DNA of 64,000 nt from Diospyros lotus (lineage: Eukaryota; Streptophyta; Magnoliopsida; Ericales; Ebenaceae), in NCBI RefSeq assembly GCF_014633365.1, contig NC_068350.1:33471119-33535118 (forward strand), read 5' to 3'. The notes beneath the pieces are model-generated. The model made no database searches. It was not told where the DNA came from and worked only from the letters and a program-made list of their open reading frames with translations. A program made the position numbers and the translations under genes. Every line of letters starts with the position of its first letter. Position 1 is the stretch's first letter. Below, one piece after another: positions 10,898 through 23,283 of the stretch.

Positions 10898-11528
10898 ATG
10901 CGGGGACGATCACTGCCCTTGTCTCATACCAAGTACCTGTAAAAAGAGTCGAGGACTCGCTCCCCCGTGATCCCTTTAATGCTCAAGTTAGTTTCAAAAA
11001 GTTATCAAAATTGGAGATTTTTATAGAAAACAGAAGAAAAGATCCTCACCAGTGTGGGTTTACCTGTATTTATGAGGAACGCGAATGACCCCATGGAGAC
11101 AGGAGTTTCCTCTTTTTCCGTTGGAGAAAATCTCCCCGATATTGCGAAGGGATTGTTATTGAGTTTGTTTCCACGACTGAAGGAGAAATTTTTCTCCGAG
11201 CATTTTGGGATAATGATCCCCTCAATTTAGAAACCACGATCTGGAGAGGAATAGATATACCCATCATCCTCGAGAATCTCGGGACAACAATCACTTTTAG
11301 AAGCTTTGGGGGAATCATAGAGACCGAGGATATCGAGATATGCTCGCTGGACTTGGATTTGGGTTTCTAGGTATCTCTGGGTCGACCTGGACACGTGCCT
11401 TTCCCAGCTTAAGCCAAGCGGTAATTCTCTCAATTGTCCCTTGGCGAACACGTGTCTTTCATCCGTTGGTTAATTCGCGGTGGCATCAAGGTAGTTATGA
11501 TCTTCAGAATTTTTCTCTCATCACTAAT
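10898..11528. other. Spacer (loop) between the two hAT arms
   Basis: About 631 bp with no inverted partner and a more balanced base composition than the arms. It contains ACCTGTAAAAAGAG...AATGCTCAAGTTAGT near 10935-11000, similar in layout to the subterminal blocks at 7305-7560. Two minus-strand open frames (11070-11318, 11227-11451) match nothing I recognise. No hAT TIR is present at either edge. Confidence 0.6.
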
Positions 11529-13053
11529 TTAAGTTGAAAATAATTGTTATATGCAGGGAATCATGAGTTTTTGCAGTGATTCTCTTTGAAATTCAAAATT
11601 TGAATTTTCATAACATGTGATCAATTGTCAATAGTTTTCTAGGCTCCTATGATTGTTGATGGCAGAGAATATGGTAGGAATTCGAAGAAACATGGCATCA
11701 AATTTTCAATAGTTTTCTAGGCTGCCATGATTCTGATCACTTTGAAATTTAAAGTTTAAATTTTCATAGCAATTTCTAGACTCTCATAATTCAACCCCAC
11801 TTGCATTTGATGGCAGTGAATATGGCAGGGAACCATGGGTTTTGGTAGGGAATATGGATTAATTTTTAAATAACATTTTCCCATATTAATAAATTGTAAC
11901 TAAAATGGTAATGTTGTTTAGGAACTTTCTAGAAAAAAATGTCAATTTTTTTTATCATACGGTTGAGTAGTTTTATTTTTTTATTAAGGTGACAGTTGTC
12001 ACTATTAAGTGATTTTTTTATACATAGAAAAAAAATTAAATAACTACTTCAACCATCTTAGAATTAGAGATATCTGTAATTAATAAGTGGTTAAGAAACT
12101 TTCTAAATATAAAAAAAATATTTTCTTATTTTTTTGGCTCATAATAATAAAATATTTTTATTAACTATCTAAATTGTTAAAAATGTTAAGGAATATAATT
12201 TAAGTTGAAAAGAATTGTTGTGCGTAGGGAATCATCGGCTTTTGCAATGATTCTTTTTTAAATTCAGTGTTTTAATTTTCATAGAATGTGGTCAATTGTC
12301 TAAAGTTTTCTAAATTCCCATGATTGTTGATGGCAAGGAATATGGTAGGGATTTAGGGAACCATGGCATCAAATTTTTAATACTTTTCTAGACTCTCATG
12401 ATTTTGATCACTTTGAAATTCAAAATTTGAATTTTCATTGCAACTCGTGGGAACATTCAAATGTTTGCGTCTATAAATAAACGATTGTTGAAGTTGTTCA
12501 ATCATAAAAATTGCTTTCACTATCTTCATCTCTTGCTAATACACTATTTTATAAGCTGTTACTATTTTGCTAATTACTATACTTTCTAGTGTCTCAATAT
12601 CTTTGATTGGTTTCATTACTCTGCATTTACAATCATGTCTTTTCTTCGCCAATCCCTTACTACTTGCAGAAATGATCATCGTAGTGCTTCTTCCATGAAG
12701 CCCGTTCGAGCCAGTACGTCTTCTGCAAACCCCCAACGTCCTTATATTTCATCCTTAATGGGACCACTCCCCCATGATTTTTTTAACGATTGGAGTGATA
12801 GTCAATGGGCATGATCACATCCATCATTTACTGAATTAGAAACACAACCTCTCGAATCACAAAATCCTGATATGCAAATGTTTGTAACCACCCACCTCTA
12901 CCAATTGAGCAACCCTCACCAATTGAGGGTCAGACCTCTTCAAAACAACCAAATGAGGAGCCGTCCAGCTCATAACGCAACTCCAAGCGACAAAGAAGTA
13001 GTAATGTCTAGCAAGTGTTCGGGATCATTAATGTAGTTAGGAAGGGTCAAAGA

Positions 13054-15647
13054 TGTAAGCACCCCCGCTCGAATATCCCAACCACCCGGACTACCTGAAC
13101 AGAAGCGCCTACGGAAGGTGAAAGAATGAAACACAAGACAAGAACTACCCTGGCATGCATACACAAGAATTAAAAATAGATGAAGCTAAGCTATACACAT
13201 GCATGCACTACGGGTGCTCCACTAGCACAGCGGTCACATGATAAATAAAGGCATACAGGCTCCTGTGCCAACATACAAGAGACACGATGAATGACCTGAC
13301 ACAGTAAAAAATAATAGAGAAAATCCCTCTCAATTATTAGAGTCAACTAGGGCTGACGAGGGAATGGCGGGGACTGACGGAACTGCCTGTACACCATATC
13401 GACTTTGCTGCTAGATGCTATCTCCCTTGCCCTTGACCCACGCTGCCATTACCTAGAATGATGAAAAGCAAAGTGAGTCGAGAGATTTAGCAAACATAAA
13501 TAAAGGAAGGCTGCAGGCTGATCATATCCAGTAAACTCTCCCCAGAACATCAACAGACACACATAAGCCATGAGACGCCCAACACAATATAAAAGCGTAA
13601 ATAAAAGCACGTATCAGTCTTTGGGGCCTACACAAGACACACGACACCCAAGTCCCATACCAATCTGCCGCTGCCCTAAAAGACAACATATACCTCCAAC
13701 AAACCTATGCGTGTCGTCCCGGGTCGGTGCTCTCGTCACCTGAATGCTCGTATCGGTCCTCCCGATACCCGAGTTGTAGAATAGCCAAGTCGTATGCTCC
13801 ATCAGAACGGTCATTCCGACACCCGAGTTATAGAATAGTCGAGCCATATGCTCTCTCGGAACGGTCCTCCCGTCCAAGACCTATGAATTGTTGGTAACCA
13901 TGCAATGCACATAAAAATGCAATAGCGTAGTGAACATCAACGTGATACACCGGCGCCCATATATCCAGGCATCAGGCCATACTCCACCCACATAGTAAGC
14001 CACACGCGATGCATATGCCTGTGCTAGATGCAATCTAACCACGCTAGAATGTCCGTGTCCAAGCATACTCAATAAGTGAATACCCCAACATGCATCTTGT
14101 GCCCATGTGCATATCAAATCATGAACGGTAATACAACATATCGAATCATGCAGTAAATCACATAATGGCAGAGCTAGTCAGCAGTGTCTGATACCGGTCA
14201 ACGGTCAGTGACTAGGAGTGTCCGCCTGATGGTCCACTTCAGGACCGTACAATAGTCTACTCCAACGTCACCAAACAGCCGACCCTTGCCTCGCTGCTTG
14301 ACAGCTCTAGCGTACTCACACCCAAGAAATCCATAATCAAACCCGCACATCTAGGAACCTAATCTCCAAGTTGGGTTCAGCATCATTCCGAAAGGAATGG
14401 GGGCGGTACAAACCCTCGTATGCTTTCAACAACTAAAATTCTAAAAGTCCCGAATTTAATTTAAATCATACCAAATGAATAATAACTCAATAAGTAATGC
14501 TAGATGTCGAATTGGAGTAAGGGAGAGGGTAAAATACAAGAAACAACGAGAACTTACACAAAGGGTGTAGGGTTTAGAACTTGCCTTTTAATAGCAGATT
14601 CTCACCTCCTTACTTTGTTACTGCACAAATTAGTAAATTTTACTAATTACACTAAGCTTCGATACAAGGCCTATACGCGTATATCCAATAATCTAGTTAA
14701 ATCGATATAAAATCGAGGCTATTACGGGTATAAGAAGTCACTAAAAATTAGAAAGTGAAGAGGGCTTGCCTTATTTCGTAGATTTTTGGCCCTAAATGCC
14801 CATGCACTACAAAAATAATAATACCTCCAAAATACAACTTAAAAATAAGATTTAATTCATAGAAAATGTTTAATACAAGCTGATTAACCTATCTCGCCCT
14901 ACAGATCTTCAATTGCACGGAACAAAATCAATTTTTTTTTTCTGAATTTCCCCTATATTTTCTCCTTTCTTCACGCTGTCTGAGCGTCTGCTTCTTTTCC
15001 AATTTTGTTCTTTGTTTTAGCTTCAATTGAAGCATTAAATAGCAAAGAAATTCGGCCAAAACGCATGGCCAATTTGGCCTCAAAAATTGGGAAATCAAAA
15101 GACGCATGGGAGCAGTGGCATGCGCGCACTAGCACGCGCCACGTGGCCGCACAAATGGCTTGCACTGACGCCCCGAAACAGCGCCGTTTTGGCCCGCCCA
15201 TGCTGCCAAAATAATTTCCTTCTTCCCCCAGCACACGGAGCCCCCAGCGAATCGAACTCGCGACTTGGGGTGACTCTCGCGCGCGCATGCCATCCCATTT
15301 ACCAACTCCTTCATTATAATATACACACCCCATTAATCTTAAAGAGACCTCACGGCATTTCCGAAAATTACACCTAGACCTCGAATTTTTCAGAATTATC
15401 ACCCAAATCATTTTTATTTTAATCTTTCTTCATTTACATAAATACCCCCAAGATTTTTAATAATTAATTGCCTCTTTCCCAAATTTCAAATAATTTAATA
15501 TTTTCTTTAAACTCACAAATAATCGATAGTCACCATAAATACAATAATTATTAACTACCAACCGCTCCCAATTTAAATTAATAATTATCAACTGTTCTCG
15601 ATCAAATTAATAATTATTAATTATTCTCGAATTATCGAGATCTTACA
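13054..15647 (-). mobile_element. Solo LTR, large Ty3/gypsy type (Tekay/Del-like)
   Basis: A 2594 bp insertion interrupts hAT sequence that is continuous in the left arm. Its ends are TGTAAG...CTTACA. On the minus strand it begins TGTAAGATCTCGATAATTCG, a start I associate with the long LTRs of plant Tekay-like chromoviruses. No primer-binding site, polypurine tract or pol sequence is present, so it is a solo LTR. AAAGA precedes it, and AAAGA recurs after two extra A residues on the other side, a possible blurred 5-bp duplication. Open frames inside (for example 14971-15411) are not recognised and are probably chance. Confidence 0.65.
13754..13871. repeat. 54-bp tandem repeat inside the solo LTR
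   Basis: Two 54-bp units start at 13754 and 13808, and a partial third starts at 13862. Each has CGGTC...CCCGAGTT(G/A)TAGAATAG. They differ by point changes only. Confidence 0.75.
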
Positions 15648-18157
15648 AAAAAGACTACTCATGCCAACCAGGGGTGAGACTGGACACTTGATGAGACATG
15701 CCTTGAAATATGATGATGGCGTTCTGGACGCAACGCAGACACAATTGCAATAAGATAAGGGTTTGATTTTTCGATATAATAAAGAATTAGATAAATCTAG
15801 CTTAGCAAAACTAATAATTAAAGTTGAACTTTTTTTGTTTTGTTTGGGGAGTATGTAATGTTTAAATGGTATTGTAAAAATTTATTACAACTTGCAGCTA
15901 GGGGTTTTTCAGGAAAGACTAAAAAATGAAGCGATGAGATTATATCTTGAATATTTAGAACAATTGAGAAATAAATTTAATGCATTTAATGGAAGGATGT
16001 CATCAACGTCAGAGATTTGGTATGATGTTATGATAAATAACTACTATATGTGCGTCATTATACATTGGATTGACGAAGAATGAAAAATTCAAAAAAGAAT
16101 AATTGGATTTATAGAATTAGTAGAGCAATATAGAAGTAATTTAATTGCAAGTAAAATTCAAGAGACCAGTTATAATTATAATATTATTGATAAAATAATG
16201 ACAATCTTATCTGATAATGCGAGTAACAATGGCTCTGCCATTGAACGACTAAAATGCAAACTTTTCTTAATTTTAGATGGACAATTATTTCACAATAGAT
16301 GTGCATGCCATATTTTAAACTTATGTGTACAGAATGATTTACAAATATATAATGTGGCATTAGCTAAAATAAGGGGTGTTTTAACTTTAATTCGAAGTAG
16401 TGAATCTCGTTCCTGAGAGTGGAAATAACTTATTAATGGATTTGACTTACCATATAGAAGATTTTCAATTGATGTTCAAATTAGGTGGAATTCAACTTAT
16501 TTGTTGTTACAAAAAACTAAACCATATAAACAACAACTTGAATTATTTTATAATAGAGAAATGGTAGAAGCATATCAACTAAGGGATAGTGATTAGGAAC
16601 AAGTAGATGTTATTATATATATATATATATATATTAGAAACATTTTATAGTGTAACAAAAATATTTTCTGGTTGTAAATATCTTACCACACATATTTTTA
16701 TTCGTAAAATATTTCTTATTGTTCGTTGTTTTTGCAGAACATAGGGATTCAAATATATATGGACAATTTATAGCCCCGATGATTTTTTTTTTAAAATATT
16801 GGAGTAATATATTGTTATTATATCTTATAGCAGTTATATTAGATTTCACACAAAAGTGGGAATGTGTTGAATACTTTTTGGAGTTTTACGAAACGACTAT
16901 GGGGGTTGACACAGAAGAAATAAAAACAAAAGTTTGAAATTTAATTTTTGAAATGTATAATTTATGAGTCCCGTTTTGATAATAAATCAAGTAGTGAAAA
17001 TTCTTCTTCACTAAGGAAGTCTAAGGGATTCTTAAAATGAGGGTGGTCCACATATCTCAAATCAAAAAAACGAAAGGGCGGTCCATAAATATCTAGTGGG
17101 TTTAACGAATTTGAATTTTATTTAAATATGAGATCTTCATTTTCTAATGATCAAATTAATACATTTGATATTTTATCATGGTGGCGTCAAAATCAACACA
17201 TGTATCCAGTGTTGGTCGCCATGGCTCGAGATCTACTAACCCCCCCGGCGTCCACAATGCCATTGGAGTCGGGGTTTTTTTTGCAGGAAATAGGGTGCTC
17301 AACCCAAAGAGACTGAGATTACAACATACGACATTAGAAATGTGTATATGCTTCAAGGATTGGTTGGATGCTGAATTTGACGAATAAAGGATAGATTTGT
17401 ACGATAAATCTAGTGAATCAAAACATAATGAGTGTAGGGCCATCCACAACATAGTGATATTTCCTCTTAAAGGTAATACGCCTCGCAATTATTGGTTTGA
17501 GCTTTTTTATGTATTTTAATTGTCAATTATTTTCTCGTACTTTAGATTTTATTATTTTTTTCTTCAAACCATATTAACTTAAGCATCGGAGTACCCTCAG
17601 GAGCAATCTCAAGGACAATTCTTTGCAAGTACTTGTACCGTTTGAAGGAATCAAGGAGATTGGGCAACACTTAAATATCAGTTTATTTTTTTAATGTTAT
17701 TTAATAACCTACTATTCATTTGCATTTTAATATAAGTTTGTTATTGAAATTATACTAACTTAAGCGTTGGACTGCTCTCGGGGGCAACCTCGATGGTGGT
17801 TTTTTGTAGGTATTTTTAACATATGAAGGAGTTGGGCGCCCTTCAAAGAGAAGGACATTGAAAAATATAAAATCGACAATCGTTTGTAATTATTTATAAA
17901 CATATTTTTAAAAATATTTGTTGCATTTGAGAAAAAAATGTTTAAAAAATTAAAAATCAATGGCCCATGGGTTGGCCTGACCCGACCTGTCTTGGCCCAT
18001 TTATTAAGGGTCATAGTGCCGTGCCAGGCACTAATTCCTATTACTCGGCCCGGCCCGCCTCCCTTGTGGGCCAAATTTGACCCAGGCCACTAAATGAGTG
18101 GGCCAAGCGGGAGGCGGGCCAGGTCAGCCAGTTGGACCCGCCCATTTGCCATCTCTA

Positions 18158-18165
18158 CTCTAAGG
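18158..18165. repeat. Right flank, probable 8-bp target site duplication
   Basis: CTCTAAGG, compared with CCTCTAGG on the left of the composite hAT. Confidence 0.5.
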
Positions 18166-21140
18166 TAAAGGTTCCTAGGACGCTGACTTATATATATATA
18201 TATATATGTATGTATGTCTACAAAATGTTCAAATATTTTAACACTTAAAAAGCTTTGTTATAATAATTTTAATTATTAATAATATTTTTGTATTAATATA
18301 TTATATTATACATTTGTATTAATATAACAAAAAAAATAAAATACATAAATATTGTAGAAATATCATAACTAACTATTAAAACAACATTTTCATACATACA
18401 TACATGCATATAGAAAGCCCTCTCCATTCATTTATTCATTCAACATCCCAAAGTAAGTTCTTAAGCTTAATTCCACCCACAGTACTAGTGAAAACATGAT
18501 TAAAATGTAACTTTCACGCCTAGCTAAGATTTAGTTAAAAAGGGTGTTTAGCACTAAATAATTTATAGGCATTATCATAATATATATATTTTTTTGTTTT
18601 GTTATTAATGTGTTTAATATTTGAATTATAGTTATTGTCAATAGTACGAGCTCGTCACCTTAGCTCTATTATTAGCATGCACAATGGTGGACCTTGTGTC
18701 TTACATCGCTCTACTTTCTATAAATAAATTTTGCATTTGAGAATTTATCCCGGTTTATAAAAAAAAAAGACAAAAAAAAAAACCTTTTCAATAACCAATC
18801 TAGTACGTTAATGATTTTTGTTTTATCTCGTAGTTATGTATTTATTTATACTAAAAAGGGTAGAGATTAGAATATGCCCTTTGCACCCATTGATGTCGTT
18901 GGGACATGGTTGTAATTGGGCCATCTTCCTAATTCTTTTTTCAATTATACAACCAATTCTGTCTTTGGACAAACCACCAAGCGTTATGTTATTTGTACGA
19001 GGGCGAGTTTGATAGATGAGTGTATAGAGTGATAAATGGCAATTTCTTATTCACCCCCTTCTTTCTCTTTCTCATTCCTTTGCTCTAGCAACCGACCCTC
19101 TTGCTGCCGTTCTTCGCCTCTCGCTTCCTTGCCTCTTGTCGCATCCTTCCCCTTGTTGTCGGCAGCAATGGGAGATGAAGCTCCAATTTTTGGACAGGGG
19201 GTTCTTGCTTCATGTGGGCTTATAGGTGAACCATCGAGTTTCATCCAGATGAGATTTTTATCGGGTTTCATCCACGAATAAAACCCGATGCAATAGCGAG
19301 GCGATGATAGTGAGACGAAAATGGTGAGAGAGACACTTGTTGGAGGGGGAAGGAGAGAGAGAGGAGAGAAATGGACAAAATAATCATTGAAAAAGAAAAT
19401 AGACAAAATGATCATTCAAACTCCTATAAACCCATCTATAAAAACTCTATTTCTACAAATAACATTATTCATCCACCAATGCTAAAAGTAGCTTTTCCAT
19501 TCGATGGACAAGTGGTGTCGCTGTCTTGATTGGGATAACCCAACAGCCAAAGGGTGAAGCCACGACACGTATCCTTCAACCTGACACCTGCCTGTGTTGG
19601 ATTCTAGTTCAACTTTGATGTGGCCCAAACCCAACCAAATGGCTATCTTTGTTGGACCACTTTCACCGCACTCAATTCAGCCTTGGCTTCATCCAATTTA
19701 TGAGTGTCTGTTGCGGGCCTCTTAACTCACTAGCTCCTTATACATCGCCTGTTGAAATAAATAAAGGAAAAATAATAAATAATATTTATTTATGGGTTTT
19801 TCAGTGAAAGTAAATTAGATTTTTTTAACAGTTTGAATAACTAGTCACAAACAAAATTATCATATACAAAACATTTTGAATTCACAGGTTAAAAACTTTT
19901 TAACTTAATCTGTATACAGATAAAATATTCAAAGAGAATTTGCAGAGAGAATTATTTTTTTATAGTCACCTTCTCTTCATTTTTTTCTTTATATATATAC
20001 ATATATATGTATATATCATCTCTAATTTCTCTACTACTTCTTCACTTCTCTTCACGTATAGAGAAATAGGGAGTAATCGTTTGGCGGTTACTTTCTTTGA
20101 CCCAAGAGCTCTTCATGGGCATATTCGATCCAAATCCATGACCTAGATTCAAGTTTATATGTTTTATATCTCTCATTTGTACATAATGAGTTGATCATTG
20201 TGCTCGTATACCTATTATACCTATTATTATATACTTTTGTTTCTCTACAAAGTTTATACAAGTAGATGGGTGGAACGACCAACATACTTATTTTTTTCGA
20301 GAGCTAATTGCTATATAATTGTTAGGTATGTATAATAGCTCCAACATTTAAATAGAATTTGTATGCTATATTTTAAATCCATTAAGTCACATTTAAGTAC
20401 ATTTAGATCTCTATTCATTTAATCATTTGTTTAACATACTTTGTATTCACAATTATAATTTAACGCATAAAATATAATCGATTAACCTATGAATACAATG
20501 AAATGTGACACTCAAATGGACTTCCCTTTCTTCTAAAATCTTTCTATCATAATTTAATTATTTTTTTAGATATACTTCATCTAATCGAATTGCACATGAT
20601 CTTAGGTAGCATTCTAAGATATCACCATTGAATTATAAATTTAAGAAACAATTAAAGGTTCAAGAGTATTATTACGAGATTCTTGTGACCTCGGGGGTCT
20701 CATATAAATAAAAGAAGATATTTATATATTTTGTTACTCTATTTTAGTGAAATATTCCACACATGGTATGAAACATGTGTTGGTATTTACCTTTTTTTCC
20801 TGTAGAGCATATGCTTGCTATAAAATAAATAATGTATAAGTGATAGTTCAAATAGACTTAATATATAATTTGAGTCATCAATTCTACTTTACACACAAAT
20901 TCATAAATAGAACATCCACTTGCCATGCTGAGACATCAACTTCAACTATTCAAATATTATCATAGCCTCATCTTGATGTCTTATTAAGGTCATTTTGTTT
21001 TAAACTTGATCTCTTTATAGCTTTCTCTTACAATATGCTTAAAACCCTTTCATCTATGCATTACTCAATCATAAATGTGATTACCCATATGTTGAATAAT
21101 TTGTTAAGTTTTTGAATTGATGAGAAAATAATATAATATT
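18166..21140. other. AT-rich intergenic sequence
   Basis: No gene recognised. A (TA)n(TG/TATG)n microsatellite is at about 18190-18218. A GC-richer patch at 19030-19330 gives overlapping open frames on both strands, but none resembles a known protein. Confidence 0.5.
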
Positions 21141-22591
21141 TGTTGATGATCAAAACAATGTACTAGAGATAGTAGATGTCAGTAAAAATAATCGAGTAAT
21201 GCCTATAAATCAATTGAGTATATTAGTTTTCTTAATTGAATACAATCTCATGTTACTCGAGTAAATCATCAATTAAACATATCATGTAAGAAAGTTTATT
21301 CTTTCAATCAAGTATAAAGTTCTATGCAACCGAGTAATTCATTGTATTCAATCTTTTATTTGAGTAAAAATGTTGTATACTTGAGTAATGAAAACAATAA
21401 AATAAGCCTAAAAGCCAAAGCAAATAAGACCTATCTTTTTAATCAAGCAAGGTTTATTTGTATTTGAGTAAGTTTAAGTTTATACTTGACTAAATATATT
21501 CTTGTACTCAAGTAGATAATGTAAGTTTCTGGTTGGGCAAAATTAATTGAGTACTTATAATTTGTAATCGAGTAATCATCTAAATATACTTGAGTAAATC
21601 TCATTTGTAAATGAGTATATATCCTCCAAAAAGTTGTTAAGTCTCAAATACTTTGATGTAATTGAGTAATTGTTTATACTCAACTAAATAAAGCTTTACA
21701 ATTTTCTATCCCAAAATTTTTAATCGAGTATAAGTAAATTTTTAATCAGAAAAATAGTCGAATACAAAATTCTTATACTCGAGTAAACATACAACTTAGT
21801 CGATTAAATTGTTATTTGTAATCGAGTAATATTTGACAGTTTTGAATTTAAAGTCGTTATATGGCATTCAATACACAATTTTCACTTTTCAAAACATTAA
21901 ATGTTGATGGATACTTTTCAGACAATTTGTGTTTGAAAATTGATATTCTAACTGAATTGTGAGATGTTGTAGAGACAAAAAAATGACAGTTAGACACAAA
22001 GAACATTCTCTTATTCAAGATATTTCAAAAGATACATTAAAGACAAAAGACAGGAAGATTATATAATGGAATGAAGTCTATAGAAAAATAGAAATACAAA
22101 AACTGATCCACACGATTCTCTAAAACCTTCAACTGTCTCATTGCCTGTGATCTTTTGAAAGAAAAAGAAAAAGAGAGTGTGGTTCCATTCTTATATGTTT
22201 ATCTCCTATACACCCAATAGAAGCATTCAACTTTCTTGTATATCCTAAAAATTTCTATTATATCTTTTACTATTATTTTATTGTGAAATTGTAAAGGTTA
22301 AGTCTAATCTTTTTAAAAGGCATTGGTTGTAGCTGATCTAGTTGTAAAAGTTATATGTTGTAAATGTTTGTAGTTGAGCCTATTGCAAAATCTATCCAAA
22401 AGTAAGTTTGGATTGACTAAATCCTTAATTGAGAGCCAAGGTAGAGTAAGCAGGTTGCTAAACTACTATAAAATTCTGGTGTGCTGCAATTTTTTATTTT
22501 TTGTTTACTCTTAGATTTTAAATTGCTTGAATTTTTTTAAAAAGGGTGAAAGTTTAATTCAAACCCCCTCTTAAGCGAATTGTGTTTTACA
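21141..22591 (+). repeat. 5' LTR of a SIRE-like copia element
   Basis: It begins TGTTGATGATCAAAACAATG and ends TGTGTTTTACA directly before the primer-binding site, about 1451 bp. The start is less certain than the end. The middle is dense with (T/C)(T/C)GAGTAA words, at least ten between 21190 and 21830. The end carries AATTCAAACCCCCTCTTAAG, typical of the U5 end of large copia (SIRE/Maximus-type) LTRs. Confidence 0.6.
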
Positions 22592-22592
22592 A

Positions 22593-22607
22593 GTGGTATT
22601 GGAGCAG
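22593..22607 (+). other. Primer-binding site of the SIRE-like element
   Basis: GTGGTATTGGAGCAG follows the LTR end after one base. It is a one- or two-base variant of the plant initiator-Met primer site TGGTATCAGAGCAG. Confidence 0.7.
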
Positions 22608-22646
22608 GTCTCATTTACAGGTTTAATAATCTAGAGGAAAGATCAA

Positions 22647-23277
22647 ATGGCCAACACATCAAGCAGCTAATTCTATGAGAGTCAATCTTGCAACAGGCCA
22701 CCATTCTTTGATAGAAGCAACTATGCCTACTAGAAGAATTAAATGAAGACTTTCATTCTTTCAAGAGATGTGGAGGCATGGAGGATCGTTGTCTTAGGGT
22801 TTCAAATGCCAACAGTAGCTATTGGAAACACCATCATTCCAAAACCTGAAGAGGGTTGAAATGATCATGACATGAGGATGATCAACCTGAATGGAGCAGC
22901 AAAGAACATGCTGAAATTTGGGACAAGTTTGAGGTAGCACATGAAGATACCTCTAAGATAAAGATGTTCAAAATACGTATGCTAAAGCAAGATTATAAGC
23001 TATTTTTAATGCAACCCGATGAAACAATAAAAGACATGTATACTAAGTTAAATAATATAGTATCTACTCTAGAGAACTTAGGAAAACTAATTTCAAATGA
23101 AGATATTGTTGAGAAAATTTTGCAATACTTACCTCATAAATAATATCCTAAAGTTATTGCAATACAAGAAGTACAAGATTTAGAAAAAAATGTCCCTAGA
23201 TGAACTACTAGGATCACTAATGATTCATGAACTTAGCATGAGAAAGCAAGAGGAATTTTAAATAATAAAAATAAATG
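22647..23277 (+). pseudogene. SIRE-like copia gag, N-terminal part
   Basis: The start codon ATGGCCAACACA is at 22647. Translation shows RPPFFDRSNYAYW, MKTFILSRDVEAWRIV and IIPKPEEG, then sequence homologous to the UBN2 gag (QPDETIKDMYTKLNNIV-like, DELLGSLMIHEL). This matches the start of SIRE/Maximus-type copia gag. Stops and frameshifts are frequent. The frame is cut at 23278-23283 by the insertion described next and resumes at 26388. Confidence 0.75.
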
Positions 23278-23283
23278 AATAGT

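Larger units (their letters stand above)
12635..17446 (+). pseudogene. hAT transposase, right copy (broken and split by an LTR)
   Basis: The start codon is at 12635 (MSFLRQSLTTCRN...), mirroring the left copy. The N-terminal part runs to 13053 and reaches the BED-finger entry (NVWQVF-like, with the Trp codon now a stop, then VRKGQRC). Coding resumes after the solo LTR at about 15648 (YSCQPG). The core shows SEIWYDVMINNYYMCVI, LSDNASNNGSAIERL, FHNRCACHILNLCVQN, then RWNSTYLLLQ, AVILDFTQKWE and the hATC region FDILSWWRQNQHMYPVL / PPASTMPLESGF / EMCICFKDWLDAEFDE. The hATC segment is better preserved than in the left copy. A TGG-to-TGA stop in the N-terminal region, frameshifts, a (TA)n tract at 16615-16635 and the LTR make it inactive. 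Confidence 0.9.
6914..18157. mobile_element. Giant composite hAT inverted repeat (two hAT copies head-to-head)
   Basis: The outer ends are identical for 17 bases: TAGAGATGGCAAATGGG at 6914-6930 and its reverse complement at 18141-18157. The left arm (6914-10897, 3984 bp) and the right arm (11529-18157, about 4035 bp once the 2594 bp solo LTR is removed) are reverse-complement copies along their length, with clear but incomplete identity. Each arm carries a hAT transposase whose C-terminus faces outward, so both outer ends are transposon 3' ends. At the inner junctions both arms stop at the same point (ATTTAAGTTGAAAATAATTG), and no inner TIR is present. The near-matching 8-bp flanks suggest the pair moved or was fixed as one unit. 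Neither transposase is intact. Confidence 0.8.

Noticed and set aside
15241..15290. tRNA or SINE B-box-like GAGTTCGATTCGC on the minus strand
   Set aside because: No A-box, cloverleaf or SINE tail could be placed. It is more likely part of the LTR.
14971..15411. 146-residue minus-strand frame and overlapping plus-strand frames
   Set aside because: They lie inside a solo LTR, overlap on both strands, and have no recognisable domain.
19036..19415. Serine- and proline-rich frames on both strands
   Set aside because: Overlapping sense and antisense frames with simple composition and no splice context or homology.
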